Shown here piece after piece: positions 59,042-64,000 of a stretch of 64,000 bases of DNA (position 1 is its first letter; every line of letters begins with the position of its first letter). The notes below the pieces were generated by a model. That model worked only from the letters and a program-made list of their open reading frames with translations, ran no database searches and had not been told where the DNA came from. The stretch comes from Aliihoeflea sp. 2WW. Lineage in GTDB: Bacteria; Pseudomonadota; Alphaproteobacteria; Rhizobiales; Rhizobiaceae. A program made the translations under genes and the position numbers. The DNA lies in NCBI RefSeq assembly GCF_000497755.1, contig NZ_AYOD01000014.1:27100-91099 (forward strand), given 5' to 3'.

Positions 59042-59371
59042 ATGAAACGCATCCACATTCCGCTGGCCTTGGCGGGCGTCCTCTTCGCCTCCGGCTGCGT
59101 CGCCGATCTCGACGATGTCGCGACCGGCTCGGTGCCGGCCCAGCCGCCGCTCGCGACCTATGCCTGCGAGGACGGGAGCCAGCTCAAGGTGGCGGCAGCC
59201 GGATCGTCGGTCGTGGTCGATGCGCAGGGCGAGGAGGAACCGGTCGCGCTGCCCGCAAGCCCGCCCAACCAGCTCTACCGATTCGCCGAAGGGCTCTACT
59301 CGCTGGTGGTCGAAAACGGCGAGGCGCCGTGGATGAAAAACGGCGAGGGCGCGCTCGCCTGCCGCACCTGA
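59042..59371 (+). CDS. MliC-like lipoprotein, possible lysozyme inhibitor
   Basis: A 109-residue lipoprotein: signal peptide ending in lipobox LFASGC. The mature part shows YACEDGSQLKV, a central VALPASPPNQLYR and an ending WMKNGEGALACR, which resemble the MliC/PliC fold that inhibits C-type lysozyme. The two cysteines could pair as in MliC. The likeness is moderate and was judged by eye. Confidence 0.6.
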   Translation: MKRIHIPLALAGVLFASGCVADLDDVATGSVPAQPPLATYACEDGSQLKVAAAGSSVVVDAQGEEEPVALPASPPNQLYRFAEGLYSLVVENGEAPWMKNGEGALACRT

Positions 59372-59468
59372 CCAAACATTTCAGCGGTTAATCGATTGAA
59401 GCGGCGAGGGGGCGCTTTTCATTTGCGGCCGCACCGCTAAATGGGCGCTGGTCCAGCGTTTTCCGGCT

Positions 59469-59497
59469 TTGACGCATTGCAAAAACCGCATTAGAAA
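59469..59497 (+). promoter_or_regulatory. Probable promoter of the sdh operon
   Basis: TTGACG (59469-59474) and TAGAAA (59492-59497) are 17 bp apart. Transcription would start near 59504, about 70 nt before sdhC. Confidence 0.5.
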
Positions 59498-59574
59498 GCG
59501 CCCAACACTTCACGTCGCAGTCCGGCGACGGCATGACGCATAAAGGGTCCGTGCCGCCGTCGAACGGGGGAGCC

Positions 59575-59985
59575 ATGAGCAAGACCACAGCCACCCGTGC
59601 GAGACCCCTGTCTCCGCATCTCCAGATCTACAAGCCGATCCCCACGATGATGATGTCGATCATCCATCGCATCACCGGCTGCGCGCTCTATTTCGGAACG
59701 CTGCTGGTCGCAATCTGGCTGATGGCGGCTTCCGGCACACCGGAGACCTTCGCCCGCGTGCAGGCGATCTACGGTTCGTGGCTCGGGCTGGTCGTTCTGT
59801 TCGGCTTCACCTGGGTGCTCGTCCACCACATGCTCGGCGGCATCCGCCACCTCGTCATGGATACGGGCAGCGAAGCTGCTCTCGGCAAGGATCAATCGAG
59901 ACGGGCAGCCGTTGCCATGCCGATCATCTCGATCGTGCTGACGATCCTCGTCTGGATCGTCGCCATCATGGCGCGGGGAGCCTGA
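59575..59985 (+). CDS. sdhC: Succinate dehydrogenase cytochrome b556 subunit
   Basis: A 136-residue membrane anchor with three spans. The heme and quinone region SPHLQIYKPIPTMMMSIIHRITG and the second-helix His in VHHMLGGIRHLVMD are conserved. The start at 59575 (MSKTTATRARPLSPH) is preferred over 59533. First gene of sdhCDA-vapD-sdhB. Confidence 0.93.
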   Translation: MSKTTATRARPLSPHLQIYKPIPTMMMSIIHRITGCALYFGTLLVAIWLMAASGTPETFARVQAIYGSWLGLVVLFGFTWVLVHHMLGGIRHLVMDTGSEAALGKDQSRRAAVAMPIISIVLTILVWIVAIMARGA

Positions 59986-59987
59986 AC

Positions 59988-60371
59988 ATGACCGATATGC
60001 GCACTCCGCTCGGCCGCGTTCGCGGCCTCGGTTCGGCCCGCGAGGGCACGATCCATTTCTGGCGCCAGCGCCTCACCGCCATCGCCAACGTGCCGCTCGT
60101 CCTGTTCATGGTCGGGCTGATGGTGGCGCTGGTCGGCGCGCCCTATGAGGAAGTCCGCGCGACGCTCGCCAACCCGTTCGTGACGCTGGTGGTGATCCTG
60201 TTCCTCGTTTCGGTGCTCTATCACATGAAGCTCGGCATGCAGATCGTCATCGAGGATTACGTGCATCGCGAAGGCGCGAAGGTGGCGCTGATCGCGCTCA
60301 ACATCTTCTTCCCGCTCGTCATCGGCGTCGCCTCTGTCTTCGCCCTTCTCAAAATCGCATTCGGAGGCTGA
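59988..60371 (+). CDS. sdhD: Succinate dehydrogenase hydrophobic membrane anchor subunit
   Basis: A 127-residue three-span protein starting MTDMRTPLGRVRGLGSAREG, with the heme-ligand His region in LYHMKLGMQIVIEDYVH. It follows sdhC by 2 bp. With SdhC it holds the SdhAB dimer at the membrane and binds ubiquinone. Confidence 0.92.
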   Translation: MTDMRTPLGRVRGLGSAREGTIHFWRQRLTAIANVPLVLFMVGLMVALVGAPYEEVRATLANPFVTLVVILFLVSVLYHMKLGMQIVIEDYVHREGAKVALIALNIFFPLVIGVASVFALLKIAFGG

Positions 60372-60374
60372 TCC

Positions 60375-62222
60375 GTGGCCGACGCTGAAACCAGAATGAA
60401 CGCCTCGCGGCCCGCCAGCGACAGCTACACCTATGTCGACCACAAATATGACGTCGTGGTCGTCGGTGCCGGCGGCGCGGGCCTGCGCGCCACGCTCGGC
60501 ATGGCCGAGCAAGGACTGAAGACGGCCTGCATTACCAAGGTCTTCCCGACCCGCTCGCACACGGTCGCCGCGCAGGGCGGCATTGCCGCCTCGCTGCAGA
60601 ACATGGGCGCGGATTCGTGGCAGTGGCACATGTACGACACCGTCAAGGGGTCGGACTGGCTGGGCGACGTCGACGCGATGGAGTATCTCGCCCGCGAGGC
60701 GCCCGCCGCCGTCTACGAGCTCGAGCATTACGGCGTGCCGTTCAGCCGCACCGAAGAGGGCAAGATCTACCAGCGCCCGTTCGGCGGCCACATGCAGAAT
60801 TTCGGCGACGGCCCGCCGGTCCAGCGCACCTGCGCCGCCGCCGACCGCACCGGCCACGCCATTTTGCACACGCTCTACGGCCAGTCGGTCAAGAACAACG
60901 CGCAGTTCTTCATCGAATATTTCGCGCTCGACCTGATCATGACGGACGGCGTGTGCACCGGCGTCGTCGCCTGGAACCTCGACGACGGCACGATCCACCG
61001 CTTCTCGGCGAAGATGGTGGTGCTGGCGACGGGCGGTTATGGCCGCGCTTATTTCTCCGCGACGAGCGCCCACACCTGCACCGGCGACGGCAACGGCATG
61101 GTCGCGCGCGCCGGCCTGCCGCTCCAGGACATGGAATTCGTTCAGTTCCATCCGACCGGCATCTATGGCGCGGGCTGCCTTATCACCGAGGGCGTGCGCG
61201 GCGAGGGCGGCTATCTCGTTAATTCGGAAGGCGAGCGCTTCATGGAGCGCTATGCGCCGTCGGCGAAGGACCTTGCCTCACGCGACGTCGTCTCGCGCTG
61301 CATGACCATGGAAATCCGCGAAGGACGCGGCGTCGGCAAGGCGAAGGACCACATCTTCCTTCACCTCGACCATCTCGACCCTGCCGTCATCCATGAGCGC
61401 CTTCCGGGCATCGCCGAGAGCGCGCGCATCTTCGCCGGCGTCGACGTGACGCGCGAGCCGATCCCGGTCCTGCCGACGGTCCACTACAATATGGGCGGCA
61501 TCCCGACCAATTACTGGGGCGAGGTGCTGAACCCGACGGCCGAGAACCCCGATGCGATCGCGCCCGGCCTGATGGCCGTCGGCGAAGCGGCCTGCGCCTC
61601 GGTCCACGGCGCCAACCGCCTCGGCTCCAACTCGCTGATCGACCTCGTCGTCTTCGGTCGCGCCGCCGCCATCCGCGCCGGCCAGGTGATCGACCGCGAT
61701 GCGTCGATCCCGGCGATCAATGTGGCGGCTTGCGACAAGATCATGGAGCGCTTCGACCGCATCCGCCATTCCAATGGCGGCACGCCGACCGCGAAGCTGC
61801 GCGACCGGATGCAAAAGGCGATGCAGGACGACGCGGCCGTCTTCCGCACGCAGGACTCGCTCGAGAATGGCTGCAGGCAGATTTCGGAAATCTGGAACGG
61901 CCTCGCCGACATCAAGGTCACCGACCGCTCGATGATCTGGAACTCGGACCTCGTCGAGACGCTCGAGCTCGACAATCTGATGGCCAACGCGATCACCACG
62001 GTCTATTCGGCCGAGGCGCGCAAGGAAAGCCGCGGCGCGCATGCCCGCGAGGACTTCTCCGAGCGCGACGACGCCAACTGGCGCAAGCACACGCTCTCGT
62101 GGGTCGACGAGGCCGGCAACGTTCGCCTCGACTACCGCCCGGTCCACACCGAGCCGATGCTCGCATTGGCCGATGGCGGCATCGACCCGGCGAAGATCGC
62201 CCCGAAGAAGCGGGTTTACTGA
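60375..62222 (+). CDS. sdhA: Succinate dehydrogenase flavoprotein subunit
   Basis: A 615-residue flavoprotein starting with GTG. The FAD-binding [17 protein letters not shown] and the covalent-flavin His in [16 protein letters not shown] are intact, as are later substrate regions [11 protein letters not shown] and [10 protein letters not shown]. It oxidises succinate to fumarate in the TCA cycle. Unusually, a vapD-like gene separates it from sdhB. Confidence 0.96.
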   Translation: MADAETRMNASRPASDSYTYVDHKYDVVVVGAGGAGLRATLGMAEQGLKTACITKVFPTRSHTVAAQGGIAASLQNMGADSWQWHMYDTVKGSDWLGDVDAMEYLAREAPAAVYELEHYGVPFSRTEEGKIYQRPFGGHMQNFGDGPPVQRTCAAADRTGHAILHTLYGQSVKNNAQFFIEYFALDLIMTDGVCTGVVAWNLDDGTIHRFSAKMVVLATGGYGRAYFSATSAHTCTGDGNGMVARAGLPLQDMEFVQFHPTGIYGAGCLITEGVRGEGGYLVNSEGERFMERYAPSAKDLASRDVVSRCMTMEIREGRGVGKAKDHIFLHLDHLDPAVIHERLPGIAESARIFAGVDVTREPIPVLPTVHYNMGGIPTNYWGEVLNPTAENPDAIAPGLMAVGEAACASVHGANRLGSNSLIDLVVFGRAAAIRAGQVIDRDASIPAINVAACDKIMERFDRIRHSNGGTPTAKLRDRMQKAMQDDAAVFRTQDSLENGCRQISEIWNGLADIKVTDRSMIWNSDLVETLELDNLMANAITTVYSAEARKESRGAHAREDFSERDDANWRKHTLSWVDEAGNVRLDYRPVHTEPMLALADGGIDPAKIAPKKRVY

Positions 62223-62256
62223 GGCTGTGATACTGTCCGGGCGAAAGGATCTCGCC

Positions 62257-62613
62257 ATGAACGTGATTGGGCACAACAGTAGGAGTTTCGGCAAGTCCAT
62301 GTTTGCGATTGCATTCGATCTCGATACCGACACCCTCAAGAAAAGCTACCACAATGCTTCGTGGCAGAACGCCTACAACGACATCGCCCGGTTTCTGCGC
62401 GATCAAGGGTTCGATCGGCAGCAGGGCAGCGTCTATTTCGGCGGACCCGACGTGGACATGGTGAAATGCCAGACCGCCGTTCAGCGGCTGACTCTGAACT
62501 ATGAGTGGTTTGCACCCGCCGTTCGAGACATCCGAATGCTCCGGATCGAAGACAACAACGACCTGACGCCCGCAATCGAGTTGGCGTTGGAAGCAAAGAA
62601 GATGGCGCGGTAA
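62257..62613 (+). CDS. VapD-like protein inserted between sdhA and sdhB
   Basis: A 118-residue protein matching the VapD family: MFAIAFDLDTDTLKKSY, then QGSVYFGG and the C-terminal VRDIRMLRIEDNNDLTPAI. VapD proteins share the ferredoxin-like fold of Cas2 and some are ribonucleases of toxin-antitoxin type. A good site (aaagga) precedes the ATG at 62257; family members usually begin at the MFAIAFDL methionine (62299), which is an alternative. Codons such as AGT, AGG, CGA, ACT and TTG, rare in the flanking sdh genes, point to acquired DNA. No antitoxin gene is visible. The stop abuts the sdhB ATG. Confidence 0.82.
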   Translation: MNVIGHNSRSFGKSMFAIAFDLDTDTLKKSYHNASWQNAYNDIARFLRDQGFDRQQGSVYFGGPDVDMVKCQTAVQRLTLNYEWFAPAVRDIRMLRIEDNNDLTPAIELALEAKKMAR

Positions 62614-63393
62614 ATGGTCGAAATCACCCTTCCCAAGAATTCGCGGATCAACGAGGGCAAGACCTGGCCGAAGCCGGCCGGCGCCACGAACTTGCGCGAA
62701 TACAAGATCTATCGCTGGTCGCCGGATGACGACGAGAACCCGCGCACCGACACCTATTATGTCGACATGGACGATTGCGGACCGATGGTCCTCGACGCGC
62801 TCCTGTGGATCAAGAACAATGTCGATCCGACGCTGACGCTGCGCCGCTCGTGCCGCGAGGGCATTTGCGGTTCGTGCGCGATGAACATCGACGGCACCAA
62901 CACGCTCGCCTGCACCAAGGGCGCGGACGAGGTGTCGGGCGTCGTCAAGGTCTATCCGCTGCCGCACATGCCGGTGGTCAAGGACCTCGTGCCGGACCTG
63001 ACCGTGCCTTACGCGCAGCTCTCCTCGATCCAGCCCTGGCTGCAGACGGTCTCGCCCGAGCCCGCCAAGGAATGGACGCAGAGCCATGAGGATCGTCAGA
63101 AGCTCGACGGCCTCTATGAGTGCATCCTGTGCTTCTGCTGCCAGACCTCGTGCCCGTCCTACTGGTGGAACGGCGAGCGCTATCTCGGCCCTGCCGTGCT
63201 TTTGCAGGCCTATCGCTGGCTGATCGATAGCCGCGACGAGGCGACCGGCGAGCGGCTCGACAACCTCGAAGACCCGTTCCGCCTCTATCGCTGCCACACG
63301 ATCATGAACTGCACGCAGGCCTGCCCGAAGGGACTCAACCCGGCCAAGGCGATCGCGGAAATCAAGAAGATGATGGTCGAGCGGCGGGTGTAA
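62614..63393 (+). CDS. sdhB: Succinate dehydrogenase iron-sulfur subunit
   Basis: A 259-residue subunit. The 2Fe-2S ligands are in [14 protein letters not shown] with a later NTLAC, and the 4Fe-4S and 3Fe-4S ligands in [14 protein letters not shown] and [11 protein letters not shown]. It carries electrons from SdhA to quinone. Its ATG is contiguous with the stop of the vapD-like gene, so its ribosome site lies inside vapD coding sequence and translation is probably coupled. Confidence 0.96.
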   Translation: MVEITLPKNSRINEGKTWPKPAGATNLREYKIYRWSPDDDENPRTDTYYVDMDDCGPMVLDALLWIKNNVDPTLTLRRSCREGICGSCAMNIDGTNTLACTKGADEVSGVVKVYPLPHMPVVKDLVPDLTVPYAQLSSIQPWLQTVSPEPAKEWTQSHEDRQKLDGLYECILCFCCQTSCPSYWWNGERYLGPAVLLQAYRWLIDSRDEATGERLDNLEDPFRLYRCHTIMNCTQACPKGLNPAKAIAEIKKMMVERRV

Positions 63394-63468
63394 GCCAGCC
63401 CCAAGGCGCGTCATCCCGGAAGGGGATCGGCGCGTAGCGGCGATACTCTATCCGGCAACTGTATTGTT

Positions 63469-64000
63469 TCATGCCGCGTATGGTGTTTTCGACCGCAGCA
63501 TTGCATTGAGCGTGACGAGGATTTTGCGGGCGAGCGCGATGAGGGCGACCTTGGCGGGTTTGCCGGCATTGCGCAGCCTGTCGTAGAAGGCTTTCAATGG
63601 GGAGCGGGTGCGCAGAGTGACGACGGCTGCCATGTAAAGTGCCTGCCGGACGCGAGCCTGCCGCCGCGGATCGAACGCTGTCCGCGCCTCGTGCCGCTGT
63701 CCTGGTTGACCGGGGCGAGGCCGGCCAGCATGGCGATCTGTCTGGCCGGGCGGCATCCCAGTTCCGGCAGAAGCCCGATCAGGACGGCCGCCCCGACCTC
63801 GCCGATGCCGGGCGTCGAGCGCAGCAACGTCTCGGCCTCGGTGAGTTCGCTCGAGGCTCTGACGAGATCGCGAATGGCGGCCTCGATCTCGCCGACCGCC
63901 CGATCGAGCCAGTCGAGATGTGCGTCGAGGCCGGCGCAGACGACCGGGTCGGCCGCCTCCATCCGGCGTAGTCTCTCTTGCTGGCGCATCGCCACCAGCT
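63469..64000 (-). pseudogene. IS110-family transposase, C-terminal part, frameshifted and cut by window edge
   Basis: The frame entering from 64000 encodes the helix-hairpin-helix Transposase_20 region of IS110-type enzymes (LLRSTPGIGEVGAAVLIGLLPELG, then AGLAPVNQDSG). Near 63660 the reading frame shifts: the expected continuation ARVRQALYMAAVVTLRTRSP lies in the next frame, as if one base were lost after GGCGGCAGG. The N-terminal DEDD domain lies beyond the window. The end of the element on this side is probably between about 63410 and 63469, but no clear terminal repeat was identified. Confidence 0.75.

Overview
The window is high-GC, densely packed chromosomal DNA from an alphaproteobacterium, most likely of the order Hyphomicrobiales (Rhizobiales). 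The evidence is lineage-typical content and gene order: a CenR/OtpR-type regulator followed by a cyclic-nucleotide-binding protein, Hsp20 with DUF1150, ptsN-hpf-rpoN-lptB-lptA-lptC, sppA-ihfB-lapA, an OlsB ornithine-lipid acyltransferase, an Omp25/31-type outer membrane protein, an HWE-family kinase, MmcB, and 6S RNA beside 5-formyl-THF cyclo-ligase. The genus cannot be fixed from the sequence alone. No tRNA, rRNA, CRISPR array, prophage or replication origin was seen.

Layout. 1-5 kb: a methyltransferase tail, DUF1761 membrane protein, L,D-transpeptidase, cenR-like regulator with its cNMP-binding neighbour, a repeat element, nucleoside hydrolase, and a heat-regulated hsp20-DUF1150 pair. 4.7-9.7 kb (minus): ptsN, hpf, rpoN and the LPS-export genes lptBAC. 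10-16 kb: sppA, ihfB, lapA, a HAD phosphatase, two RNA methyltransferases, lspA and an AcuI-like reductase. 16-26 kb: hybrid histidine kinase, olsB, a TRIC-type channel, grpE, gyrB, an HWE sensor kinase and a single-domain response regulator. 26-34 kb: cytochrome P450, yraN-rsmI, hemW-rdgB-VOC-rph and hrcA, with several palindromic intergenic repeats. 34-45 kb: rpsU, rpe, acyltransferase, rnd with an M20 peptidase, L,D-transpeptidase lipoprotein, mmcB, selT-like gene, yebC, MBL hydrolase, terC, ymdB-like phosphoesterase, fau and 6S RNA. 45-54 kb: secreted protein, MoxR ATPase, GNAT, TraB, xerC, rimM-trmD-rplS, mgtC-like gene and leuC. 54-59.4 kb: outer membrane protein, diguanylate cyclase and a cluster of unfamiliar envelope proteins. 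59.5-63.4 kb: sdhCDAB, interrupted by a vapD-like gene. The window ends in a frameshifted IS110-family transposase that runs off the edge.

Most genes serve core cell functions (envelope biogenesis, translation and RNA modification, stress response, respiration). The points most worth a second look are: a VapD-like, Cas2-fold gene placed between sdhA and sdhB with its stop codon abutting the sdhB start; a near-consensus heat-shock promoter plus a ROSE-like RNA thermometer at hsp20; two copies of a ~140 bp mobile-looking palindromic repeat, with three further classes of palindromic repeat; a hybrid kinase whose first receiver is degenerate; and a three-gene envelope cluster containing a membrane-anchored ClpP/SppA-fold protein.
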